DNA of 32,516 bases from a virus: the IMG/VR virus record IMGVR_UViG_3300020450_000058, positions 1 to 32,516 of that record, one strand, 5' to 3'. Positions 8,875 to 19,000 of the stretch are shown here, piece after piece. The position numbers were made by a program, and so were the translations under genes. Below the pieces are notes generated by a model. That model searched no databases and was not told the origin of the DNA. It worked only from the letters and a program-made list of their open reading frames with translations. How positions within the stretch are numbered: position 1 is the first letter of the stretch; each line of letters starts with the position of its first letter.

Positions 8875-8889
8875 ATTATAACTCCCTAC

Positions 8890-11800
8890 TTATCCACAAT
8901 ACAATGCACAAGGAACAGTATAACTACCATCATCATACGTTTCTTGTTTTACATTTGCTATTACTTTACCTATACTTTTAGTTCTAATAATATCGTCATC
9001 TTGTACTTTTGCAGTTCCATCACCATTAGATACAAGTAAATCTCCTTTGGAAACTGTTTCATCTTTATGTATTCTAATAACATAAGTTCCTAGAGATGCA
9101 ACTTTCATATCATTCACATTATCATCATCAGCATCCCAAGCACAGAAAACACCATAAACACTCTTACTATCTGCTGTATCTGATATTTTACATTTTGGAT
9201 GTTTCATATCTTCTTCTTTAACAATAACTGCATCATTATAAGTTATATCATTATATGTGTGAGTTATCGTATCTCCTACTTTTTTACCATCTGGTAATGC
9301 AATAGAGTCGTAGTGTACATATTCTGGTAAATCTTCAACAAATTCATCTTTTATATCATCATATCTCGTTGTTGCAGCTACAGTAAACTTTGCTTGATAC
9401 CAATCACACATCTCATCAATACTTTCTAATACTGTGCCTTTAAGTATTGTAGGTTTAGAATTGTCAGTTAATCTACTCCAGTGCGTTCCAGTAAATGCAC
9501 CATAGGTTGTTGTGCTACCACTTATACCTATTTCACCCTCTAACGTACCTGCTGAATGAAATGCTTGAACTCTACCATCTTGTACTCTGTTTAGAATTAA
9601 AGTTGTGTCACCAGTAGAACTTAATTGTACTTTTCCAGCAGTTCCTATTCTTGCACCTGTGCCTGTTCCCTCAGCAGGACTTTGGTTAGTTGTTCCAAAA
9701 AGAACATTACCACCACTTTTTATTCTTATACGCTCTGTACCTGCTGTTGCAAGAACGTAATCAGTAGTAGTTTCTGGCCCGGCAATGCATAGGTTATCAG
9801 AACCAGTATTATCTGTTTTAATAATAAAGTTTGTCTGTGTTCCATCAGTAAAATTACAAAGTCTATAAGCACCACCTCCATCAGTGCCAACAACATTAAC
9901 ATTTAATGCACCTGCTGTACCACTTAGACTACCAACATTTAATTTAGCATTAGCACCTGAAGCAGTAGACAAAACATTATTTGGGTCAATTGTTACAGCA
10001 CCACCAGCAGACATATCAAATCTTACAGCAGTAACTTCAGAACCACCATCATTACCTTTAATTTCAATATCTTGGTCTTGAATAGGATTTTTGATTACAA
10101 GATAGCTTGAAGAATTTGTTAGCTCTCCAAAAACAGTTCCACCATCAGATAATTTTACATCACCACCATCTGCATCAAGGATAATATCTCCTGCTACATC
10201 TAATGTTAAATCACCACTAGATAAATCAATCTCTGTTCCATCAATGGTAATATTATCTACAACAACCCCAGCATTTGCAGTAAGAACACCCCCAACACCA
10301 AGAGTAGATGCCATGTCTACAGCACCATCAATGTCCACGACATCAAGATTAGTTGTTCCATCTACATCAATATCACCAGAAATATCTAACTCAGTTGCAA
10401 CTAATTTTCCATTTAAAGTTAAACCAGTATCTGCGTTATGAGTTAATGTAATATCACTATCTGCACCAAAATTTAATATTGCACCATCTGAAATAAGTCT
10501 TAAATCATCACCCACAGACAAGTCAGCTGCAATACCAACACCACCAGCAACTGTCAATGCACCATCAGACGCATTCGTATTAGCAGTCGTTGAAGTAATA
10601 GATATCACACCACTAGAAGATATTTGCATTGCGTTTAAGTCAGAGGCAGAACCGATATCACCACCATCAGGGATTATAAGACCACCACCTAAAGTAACAC
10701 TAGAGTTAAATATTGCTGCACCAGAAGCAGACATATCAAGAGTTAATGCTGTGATTCCAGAACCGCCATCATTTCCTTGAAAAATCATATCTTTATCAGA
10801 CACAAGTGATTTGATAGTAAGATTACTACTATCCATACTAACATGACCTATTGCAACTCCGGCATCAAGGAAAAAAACTTCTCCACCATCTGCATCTAAT
10901 ATGATATCTCCAGCAACATCTATTGTTAGGTCACCAGAAGATAAATCAATCTCTGTTCCATCAATCGTAATATTGTCAATTGTTACACCACCATCAAAAT
11001 CAGCTGATGTTCCAGAAACAGCTGCACTAAATGTCACAGTTTGATTTGCATTTGCAGTAAATGATGTAGAACCACCAGTTGCAAAAGTTATAACATCTGA
11101 ACCAGAGAATGTGATACTTGTGTTTGAGTCTGTATCTCCAGATATTGAGTCTAATGCGATACTTCCAACATTTGTGATGTTTGCATCACTCATATCAAAA
11201 CTACCAGTTACATCTAAATCACCACCGACACTTACGTTACCAGAAACAGTTAAGTTTCCACCAGAACTCAAGGACATGGTTTCGGCTGCAGCTGCAGATG
11301 AAGCTGTCTTAAAACTTAATTTTGTTGCATTACTTGAAGAACTAAAATCTCCCTCTGATACTGCCTCGATACCAGCAGCAACTAAGATAGCATCTGTACC
11401 TGTGCCTTCATCTGGTGCTTGGAAGTTAATCACTCCTAATTTATCGTTGGCTGCAATATCTGTTTCACCAGTTTGTAAAACTAAAGTAAATGGTTTATCA
11501 TCACCAGTATTTGTATTCTTTAATGCAAGACCACTATCTGCAACATGGGTCATAGTGATTTCTGAATCATCACCAAAAGTTATTTTGTTTGCATCACCAG
11601 TGATATTAAAATCTCTTGCGCCATGGTCTGTATCACCTTTAACTGTTTGCAATGCACCAGCTTGATGAACAACATATATTACCTCTCCATTAGCAGGAGT
11701 TCCAGTAAATGCTAATGTAGTTCCAGAAACAGTATATGCATCTCCTGGCTGTTGTCTTACGTTTCCTACGAATACTTCTAAGTCATTTTCGTGATGTGCG

Positions 11801-11901
11801 TTTCTTGATAAAGTAAAATTAGTATTACTACCATCACCAGTAAATTCATCTCTTAGTGTTGATGCAAAATTAGTAGATAAACTTGTTCCTATGTAAGGCA
11901 T
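8890..11901 (-). CDS. Large tail fibre, MPYIG anchor with a non-S74 C-terminal domain (1003 aa)
   Basis: The anchor domain is residues 1-85 (FTGDGSNTNFTLSR, GTTLAFTGTPANGEVIYVV). A beta-repeat mosaic follows, including DNITIDGTEIDLSSGDLT-type modules used more than once. From about residue 831 the sequence changes to a compact domain: MCDWYQAKFTV, SVYGVFCAWDADDD (916 on), GTYVIRI, KGDLLVSNGDGTAKV (952 on), SIGKVI, YTVPCALYCG. There is no S74 motif. The order of elements loosely resembles the G2-type processing domain of other phage fibres (my weak guess). It probably replaces S74 as the trimerising or tip domain. An AGGAG box precedes the ATG. Confidence 0.85.
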   Translation of the reverse strand: MPYIGTSLSTNFASTLRDEFTGDGSNTNFTLSRNAHHENDLEVFVGNVRQQPGDAYTVSGTTLAFTGTPANGEVIYVVHQAGALQTVKGDTDHGARDFNITGDANKITFGDDSEITMTHVADSGLALKNTNTGDDKPFTLVLQTGETDIAANDKLGVINFQAPDEGTGTDAILVAAGIEAVSEGDFSSSSNATKLSFKTASSAAAAETMSLSSGGNLTVSGNVSVGGDLDVTGSFDMSDANITNVGSIALDSISGDTDSNTSITFSGSDVITFATGGSTSFTANANQTVTFSAAVSGTSADFDGGVTIDNITIDGTEIDLSSGDLTIDVAGDIILDADGGEVFFLDAGVAIGHVSMDSSNLTIKSLVSDKDMIFQGNDGGSGITALTLDMSASGAAIFNSSVTLGGGLIIPDGGDIGSASDLNAMQISSSGVISITSTTANTNASDGALTVAGGVGIAADLSVGDDLRLISDGAILNFGADSDITLTHNADTGLTLNGKLVATELDISGDIDVDGTTNLDVVDIDGAVDMASTLGVGGVLTANAGVVVDNITIDGTEIDLSSGDLTLDVAGDIILDADGGDVKLSDGGTVFGELTNSSSYLVIKNPIQDQDIEIKGNDGGSEVTAVRFDMSAGGAVTIDPNNVLSTASGANAKLNVGSLSGTAGALNVNVVGTDGGGAYRLCNFTDGTQTNFIIKTDNTGSDNLCIAGPETTTDYVLATAGTERIRIKSGGNVLFGTTNQSPAEGTGTGARIGTAGKVQLSSTGDTTLILNRVQDGRVQAFHSAGTLEGEIGISGSTTTYGAFTGTHWSRLTDNSKPTILKGTVLESIDEMCDWYQAKFTVAATTRYDDIKDEFVEDLPEYVHYDSIALPDGKKVGDTITHTYNDITYNDAVIVKEEDMKHPKCKISDTADSKSVYGVFCAWDADDDNVNDMKVASLGTYVIRIHKDETVSKGDLLVSNGDGTAKVQDDDIIRTKSIGKVIANVKQETYDDGSYTVPCALYCG
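10220..10245 (-). repeat. Exact 26-bp direct repeat inside a fibre gene, copy 1
   Basis: An identical 26-bp stretch recurs at 10940-10965. Both copies encode the IDGTEIDLS motif. The spacing is 720 bp, a multiple of three. A near-identical copy occurs around 7261-7285 in the next fibre gene. Confidence 0.8.
10940..10965 (-). repeat. Exact 26-bp direct repeat inside a fibre gene, copy 2
   Basis: This is the partner of 10220-10245. Recombination between the copies would remove 240 codons in frame. Confidence 0.8.
11239..11547 (-). repeat. Inter-gene duplicated fibre module, copy 2
   Basis: This stretch encodes residues 119-221 of the 1003-residue fibre and is the partner of 8185-8493. It sits at the same place relative to the MPYIG anchor in both proteins. 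Confidence 0.85.
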
Positions 11902-11910
11902 TAATTACTC

Positions 11911-12237
11911 CTATTCACTAATTGTATCAACTCTTGATAACCAAACATCACATGAACTAGCTGTATCTGATTGAACCTTTAGTGCATCTCCACTTTGAAG
12001 AACGAATTTTGCACCACCATCTAATATTTGTAATGATGATGAAGCTGGTATTGGTGCGTCTTTTACTAGGAAATGGTCATTAGTGCTAACTGTTACAAAT
12101 ACACTCACTTTAATTTGTGATGTGGTTACATTAGCTACATTAATTCCTACTACGGCATCATCACTATCTGCAGTAAAAATCGTTGATGCAGATGTTCCTA
12201 CATTCCTTGCAATATTTCGTTCAAAATCTTGTGCCAT
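11911..12237 (-). CDS. Small virion-associated protein, paralogue of the 1010-1375 gene (108 aa)
   Basis: Function not recognised. FLVKDAPIPASSSLQIL and FVLQSGDALKVQSD match the 121-residue protein at 1010-1375. It is all-beta in character with no membrane segment. It has a late promoter 16 nt upstream and an AAAGGAAG box, and it stands directly before a giant fibre gene. Both paralogues therefore have the same arrangement: own late promoter, small gene, then a gene with an MPY(I/L)G anchor. This suggests the pairs work together, for example as a fibre-attachment adaptor. That is inference. Confidence 0.7.
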   Translation of the reverse strand: MAQDFERNIARNVGTSASTIFTADSDDAVVGINVANVTTSQIKVSVFVTVSTNDHFLVKDAPIPASSSLQILDGGAKFVLQSGDALKVQSDTASSCDVWLSRVDTISE

Positions 12238-12253
12238 TTTTCTTCCTTTGTCT

Positions 12254-12261
12254 TATTTATA
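12254..12261 (-). promoter_or_regulatory. T4-type late promoter (TATAAATA) overlapping the stop codon of the 12257-12865 gene
   Basis: There is an exact TATAAATA on the minus strand, 16 nt before the ATG at 12237. The upstream gene's TAA (12257-12259) lies inside the motif. Confidence 0.75.
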
Positions 12262-12865
12262 ATGCAACTGCCACTGCAACTGCCAACCCAGTTGTTGCTG
12301 ATGAGTTAATTTGAGCTGCAGTCTTTGTAATTGCTGTACCATTTAATGATAGTGTTCCCACTAAGTTTGATGTTCCAGTTACAGTTAAGTTATCTGCTAT
12401 TGTAGTTTCAGAAGTTGTGTGTCCAATTGTAACTGCGATACCAGATGTTGCTGTTGCTATTCTTAATGCACCAACATTATTATCAATAAATGAGTTACTA
12501 CCATCATGGTATAACTGCATATCTTGACTAGCACCAAACTGCATACGAGCATCAGAACTACTTGAACTATCACCAAATGATAAGTTACCCCCATCAATAG
12601 TTGTACCTGTCATAAGAACAGTTCCAGATGCATCTGGAAAAGATATTGTTCTATCTGCAGTTGGGTCTGTTACTGTAATAAGAGTTTCAAAATTATCATT
12701 TGTTGCACCCTCAAAAGTAAGACCACCATCTTCTTTAATTTCTATATTACTAAAACTAGCAGCACCAGATTCCAAACCTTTTACGTCTGAAACTAAATTA
12801 TTAAATTCAACTCTAAACTGTTCTAGAGTTGCTGAGGTTGTAACTTCTGAAGATGATATTGACAT
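12257..12865 (-). CDS. Fibre-like structural protein (202 aa)
   Basis: An N-terminal helix (TLEQFRVEFNNLVSDVKGLE) is followed by beta-repeat sequence: NIEIKEDGGLTFEGAT, DRTISFPDASGTVLMTGT, MQLYHDGSNSFIDN and DNLTVTGTSNLVGTLSLNGT. The last part ends AAQINSSATTGLAVAVAVAL. The DRTI(S)FPDASGT and LYHDGSNSFI motifs are typical of marine phage fibres and collars. There is no S74 domain. The start overlaps the upstream stop as TAATG. It is probably a short fibre or adaptor coupled to the two upstream genes. Confidence 0.75.
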   Translation of the reverse strand: MSISSSEVTTSATLEQFRVEFNNLVSDVKGLESGAASFSNIEIKEDGGLTFEGATNDNFETLITVTDPTADRTISFPDASGTVLMTGTTIDGGNLSFGDSSSSSDARMQFGASQDMQLYHDGSNSFIDNNVGALRIATATSGIAVTIGHTTSETTIADNLTVTGTSNLVGTLSLNGTAITKTAAQINSSATTGLAVAVAVAL

Positions 12866-13092
12866 TATTTTCTATCCAATAAAATTTTTAACATATCTTT
12901 AATTTCGTGCATTTCACACTTCAAAGTATTTATCTCTCTCGTTGCACTACGAATTTCATCTCTTTGTTTTTGTGCTTCTGCAGCTCTTTTCTTTGCCATC
13001 TCATAAGCACTTCGATTACGATTTATGATGGCACCAGAGTTTGTGTCTCGTGCTAAATCTTGATGCCCTTCTACTTTTAAATACTCTGTCAT
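12865..13092 (-). CDS. Small coiled-coil virion-region protein (75 aa)
   Basis: The N-terminus (MTEYLKVEGHQDLARDTNSGAIINRN) recalls short conserved proteins next to the DUF4815 gene in marine T4-like phages. Residues 29-75 are a long charged helix with coiled-coil character (AYEMAKKRAAEAQKQRDEIR, then MHEIKDMLKILLDRK). It overlaps both neighbours as TAATG (at 13092 and at 12865), so translation is probably coupled to the giant upstream gene. Function unknown; a trimerising or scaffolding role is possible. Confidence 0.75.
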   Translation of the reverse strand: MTEYLKVEGHQDLARDTNSGAIINRNRSAYEMAKKRAAEAQKQRDEIRSATREINTLKCEMHEIKDMLKILLDRK

Positions 13093-16000
13093 TATGTCGC
13101 CAATGCTAATACTCTTAAATCTTTAACTCTTGGTGGGTTAGCCGCATCCGTTGCCTGCATTACAATCTTGATTGCAAATTGAGAAAACTCTGGAAGTGGG
13201 TCACCGATATCGTCATCAGTTACACCAGCTGTATAACTATACTCTTGAAAATCTTGTATGTCCAAAGATGCTGGTACAGTATTATCTGGTATTCCTGTGG
13301 TGTTAAAAAATGTATAACCTATATCATCAAAGTCATCAGATTGGTCTGACCTTAAAATCTTAAATAGAACTTTAATATCTGCAGTTGTTTTTTTATGTCC
13401 AGCAAAGAAACACCTTATTGAAGTTGCAGGGTTTTCAAGAGCAATCTTCTTAGTTATATAGATTGCAACATTATCATCTCCAAATGGGTCTGTACTTGGA
13501 TTAAAATCTGTTGTTGGAAAAACGTCAGAACTACTATCAATATTATTAATTCTATTTGCAATTAATATTGCAGACAATCTATCAGTATCAACAATAGGTG
13601 ATACATTTGTATCTGTGGTTGTCATTGGTAAATTTAGTTGAAATGATTTTGTACTAGCTAATTCATTTGTTTCGTTTATATTAGAAGCAACCATAGATGT
13701 TGTGGTAAATTTAAAATTTTCTCCTAAAGGAACTGAACTAAAAGATGTATCTGTTACAAAGGAGGTTTCTGAACCACTAGGACTTGTTGCTGTAGTCTTT
13801 TTAAGTTCACCAGTTATTGTCGTATTAGGTAATTCTAATGTAGATAGATTTGTTTTTATTTCTTCAAATCTATAATTTTCTGTTGCAGTGATACTAATAC
13901 CACCAGCATCAACTTCTGTAGAACTACCACTCACAGTTGGTGCAGTTGAAATTGTAATTGTATAAGAGTCGATTCCAATGTTTCCAATTGCTGTATGAGT
14001 TTTATTAATTTCAGATAATGGTGTTTTAAATAATTGGAATAATTCTACTGTCGCACCATTTGCATGACCAACTGCAGCACCGTAACCAGTGTCAGTTCCC
14101 CTAGTTAAACTACTAATAGTTTTAGCAGAACTATCTAGAGTTCCTTTTAAAACCTCATTACCAATCTTTACATAACACAAAGATGAATCATTACTTGCTT
14201 CAAAATTTGTACTAGACGTAAGTGTCAAAGTATTTGCAGTTGCTGTGATGGGCCCGTTTAGTGTGGTTGTTATACCAGAGGTAACTCCAGTTATCGTAAC
14301 ATTATTTGATGTACTATACATGCCGTGGTCAACATGAGTAACTTTTACAGTTGTTGAACTATTAGTTAATTTAAGTGGATTTGGTTGTAACCTACGACCA
14401 TAAACCTCTGTAGTTCCATTCTCTGCAATTACCTCGTCACCAACAAAACTATTTTGTAATGCTAGAGTTGCTGAAGTGGTTGAGAATGATGCCTTATATA
14501 AAGTAAACTTCATGTCTTGTGATTGAACTGCATTCCAAGTTTTATTATTTTGTGATTTAAATAATACACCTAGATGTGGTTGTTTTGACACTACTCTATT
14601 TGTTCCACTCACATCAAGTTCATTCATCTGAGCAATCCAAAGTCTATAATTTAAACTGTTTGTTCTTACAACTACACAATATTCTATACCACCTTGTATA
14701 TAAACTGGTGAGTCAAAATGAAATGTTGTTGCTGTCGTACCATTATCTGAAAGATTAATTTCAGAGGAATCTAATAGTTTTCTACCAAAAGGTAAAATCT
14801 TAGGGCCAGGATAACCATTAATTACATTTCTTATCTCTACCCATGCTGGTAAATTATTATCTTTTGCTTGGAAGAATAAATCAATCTTTGTCAAAAAACA
14901 ACCATTAGCGTCAGCTGAAATAAATGTTTGTGCTAATGGGTCAGTATTGCCATCATCTCCTTGCTGGGGATTGTCAAAAAAGTCGCGACGAATAACTCTA
15001 TCTCTTGTAGTTGAAGAAGTTCTTGACGTTGTTTGTGACATATTTGTTTGTACAACAATTGCATTTCTTGTTGCAATAATAGTTTCTTGTTCTGTTTCTA
15101 AAATACCTTGAGCTTGATAAGTAGTTTGACCAGCTGTAGATGCATCTGATTTTTGATTTGCCACTCCTGCTCTAATATTTATTGAACTAGAGGTAAGCCT
15201 AAACTCTACCTCACCAGTTCTAAATCTAGGAATATTTCTTTGACCTCTAAACTTATAATCAGGTATATTAAAAGTTCCCTCAATTTTTCCTGCAGAATTT
15301 GTAATCAAAGGACTACCAGCAACAATTGTGGTATCAGTTGTATAAGTTCCAGATGCTGGTGTTACAAAAGAGCTCACATCTCTACCATCAAAGAAAGGAT
15401 AAAGTCTAGTGTTAGGTAAAAATCCTACTCCCACAAAACCAACTGCTCTTGGTCTTATGAAAGGTATCATGGCTCTAGATATGACTCTGTTACCTTGTGA
15501 CTCTTCAACCACATTTTCTACAACCTCTGTATGTAAACCTGTTCTACGCAAATCCGTTCTACTGGTTTGCACGGTTCTTTGTACTACATCAAAAGTAGTT
15601 CTATCACCCTCATTCCGAAAGTTTCTATTAAATGTGCCAGAAACTCTTGTTGAAACAACACCACTCCATTGAGTTTCCCATGAGTTCCAAATCGTACCTA
15701 ATGCATTTTGGTTTGCTCTCAATACTGCATCAAAATTACCCTCGACATTAATAATCAAGTCTGGTGCAAATTCTGTTTCAAACCAGTTATCACTAGCTGG
15801 ACTTAAAACAATTTGACCCACCCATTGTGCAGTGATAAATGGTTGGACATTTTCAATTCTTGTTGCATATGGTTGTGATGCAAGAGTTGTATGTGTATAA
15901 TCTAATGTAATTATATCACCAGTTTTTGCAAGTCCATTTGTACTAGCAGTTTTTACAGGTTCACCACTTACTGCAGTAAAAGTTGTACCAACCTCTAATT

Positions 16001-19000
16001 CAGTTTGTCTTAAAACACATTTTGGTCTTAATTCATTATTCTCTGGGTCTACTGCTATTTCATAGTCTGCATTAACAGTGTCACCAACTCTATGTCCAGC
16101 AAAGTTGTCTACAATAAATCCAGACTTAAAACGATTAAGTCCATTTGCATCTTGTATCTCAAAAGACTCTGCATCTCTTTCTAATAGAGAAAGTGCAGTC
16201 ATTGCCTCTACAGTTTCAAGTCTATCTTTTATTCTACCAATATCTCTCATGGTAAATCTTTGAGTTTTATACCTGACCACTGCAACATCTTTTGGAGAGA
16301 AAGTGAAAGCGGGAACAAATAAACTAGCTAGTTTTAGTGAGTTATCTAAATCTTTTGGTTCAACTGGGTCTTCTGCAGCAACTCCCTCTAAAACTTTAAA
16401 ATCACCCACATTTGTTAAAAATAATGAAGCTCTATATGGAAGAAAAAATTCAAAATCAGATTGTATATTTGAGGCTGGTTTTGGCATATCAACAGTTACT
16501 GCACCTATTCCATCAAATTGTCTAAGTTCAAAATTAAACGTAGAGTCTGTTGCAGAAAGTTGGTCTACTGTTGAAACTGTGGTTGATGTACCAGATGCAT
16601 CTTCACAAGTTGGTCTAAAGTCATAACAGTTCCTTAACTGAAATTCACCAGCTGGCTCGGCTCCGTCTGGGTCAGTTCTAGTTGCAGAATATTTTGGTAT
16701 GTCATCATACTGCATCTGACCAGCCACAGATGTATAAGAGTCTACTGTGAATGCATCTCCAGCACCATGTGAAAAATAATCATAAACAACGAGTAATCTT
16801 CCTAGTGGTTTCGCAGCTCCTGGCTTTCTAACAAGTCTTGCAATGTCATAAAAGTTATCTCTTTGTCCAGTATCTAAAGTAAATCTTGATGTTATAATCT
16901 CACTACCTGCTGTTACTGCAGTTACAGTGGCTGTTGCACCAGAGTTTGCACCAGTAATTGTATCTGCAGTTGAGAAATCAGTTGAACCAAATCCGTCTTC
17001 TAATACATATGACATGGGACTTGAGGTATCAATAATTCTTGCTCTTGCATTTGTAGATGAACCAGTTATTCTCTCTCCTCTTTGGAAAGTTCCAACTATT
17101 GTTGAGATTGTTAATTCTGGTGCAGTGGCATCAGAACTTGTTGATTGTGAATCAAACACAGCTTGAAGTTTAAATACGTCTGCACGACCAAGAGATATCT
17201 GGTCATCTGTTGCTCGTATTCCAAAAGCACCATCAGCATCTTCTGCTACAACTTTTAACTGTTTGGATAAATTTGTAGTTTTAATTTTTGGTTGTACACT
17301 TGTTCTTGTAATTGTTGCAATGACTTTTACTTTGGCATCTGCACCAAGTATTGAATTGTCTGTTATAGTGATTGAAGAGCCACCCTCCCCAGTTATTTTA
17401 GAATTGTTGAGTAATACCACATCTCCAGCTGAACCAGTGCCACCACCAGCTGATATAATACTCATCATGTAATCTGTGGTGGCAAATGCACCAAAGGTTT
17501 CATTTGTTCCTGCTGTAAATGTTACTGCACCAGATGAATTTGTTGTTCCTACGAACTGTCTACGAACTGTAAATTGTGTATCACTTGCACCAGAGTTTGT
17601 TGCAGTCAAGTGTGTCTTAACTGGTCTTTTTGGCATCTTAAATATTGAAACATTTTTTTCTGGTTCAATAAGTCTTGCAACTCTAATCGGTTCTAGTCCT
17701 ACGTTTGAAGAACCATCAGTATCAGTAAGTTTACTATTTTCATCAATAGCATTTTCATCTGTACCATCAAGTATCATTTTACCATCATCATCAATAAGTG
17801 CCATAACTAAATCAGCGGTAAAATCTGTAGTTCCTAGTTCTCCAAAAACTTGTCTTGCTTCTTCAAATCTGTGTGATACGATTGCTTCTCCGCCTCTTTC
17901 AGTATCGGCAATAGTTAAATCAACTTGACTACCACCAGCCGTTAATTTTCCCTCAACTATTTTACCAGTATCAGTACTATCTGAAGCAATAATCTTTTCT
18001 CCTTTTACAAAACTTCCCACAACATTTGTTAATGGAAAACGAAATTGATTAGCATCACTTCCAACATTTGTATAACTACTGGAATGCATAAATCCAGTTG
18101 CACCAGAGGTTACACCTTTAATTTGAACACCAGAAGAATGATTTACAATAAGTGTAGGGTCTGGAGCTCCACTTAAAGTAATAAATGTAAACATTCTTAC
18201 ATCAAATAAAAATAACTTGTATTGGGCATCAGTTGAACCTTGTGTTCCAGAGAAGAACTCCATAGCTCTTGCTCTTGCAACACCAATCTGATAACCAGAA
18301 GATGAACCTCTGGTTGTAGTAAAGTCTGTAAATAATTTTACTTCTTTATAAGGTGTAGTTTCACCAGTTATATTTGAGATGTCTGGCATATTATGAACAT
18401 TTGTCACAAAGGCAAAGTTACCCATTTCAAATGTAGTAATACCTGCATTGATAGTGTCAAAACTTCTTGCTTTATTTAAATCCTTAAATGTAGTTGCAAT
18501 CTTTTCAACTTCATAACCTCTTACAAAAGCTTTGCCAGGGGTAACGGCTATTGCTAGTTTAGCCTCTGATGCAGTTCCCCCATCATCAGTAGTTGCACCA
18601 CTTCCATACACACCAGTAAAACTTTCTCCTCTTACATCATTGTCTAAATGTTCTCTAACTTCATATTGAAAGGGTCTAACAGTGTAGTCTCCAGACTCAT
18701 CAAAAGTTCTTCGTGCTAAAGTCTCTCCAAGAATAGCATGGTCGGTTGTTCTATTTTCTATTGTCACTCTACCAGAGTTTGTTCTAATTAATTCAACAAA
18801 GTCTGTATCTGCAGTTGAGTCTATATCTTTGGCGACTAGTGTTAATGATATTTTTAATCTATGTGCACCCTTGGCAGCAAAATTATTTGAACCAGTTGCA
18901 TTGTCGGTGAGAGTTGCATCATTTTCTGGAGTTACTAAAGTTTCTGTAATTTGAAATCCAACTCTTTTACTCGTTGTATTAGATGTATTACTTAATACCA

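Noticed and set aside
17476-17928. Plus-strand open frames inside the 2171-residue gene and the other large genes
   Set aside because: They are shadows of minus-strand codon bias: S/V/P-rich, no recognisable domain, no start signals.
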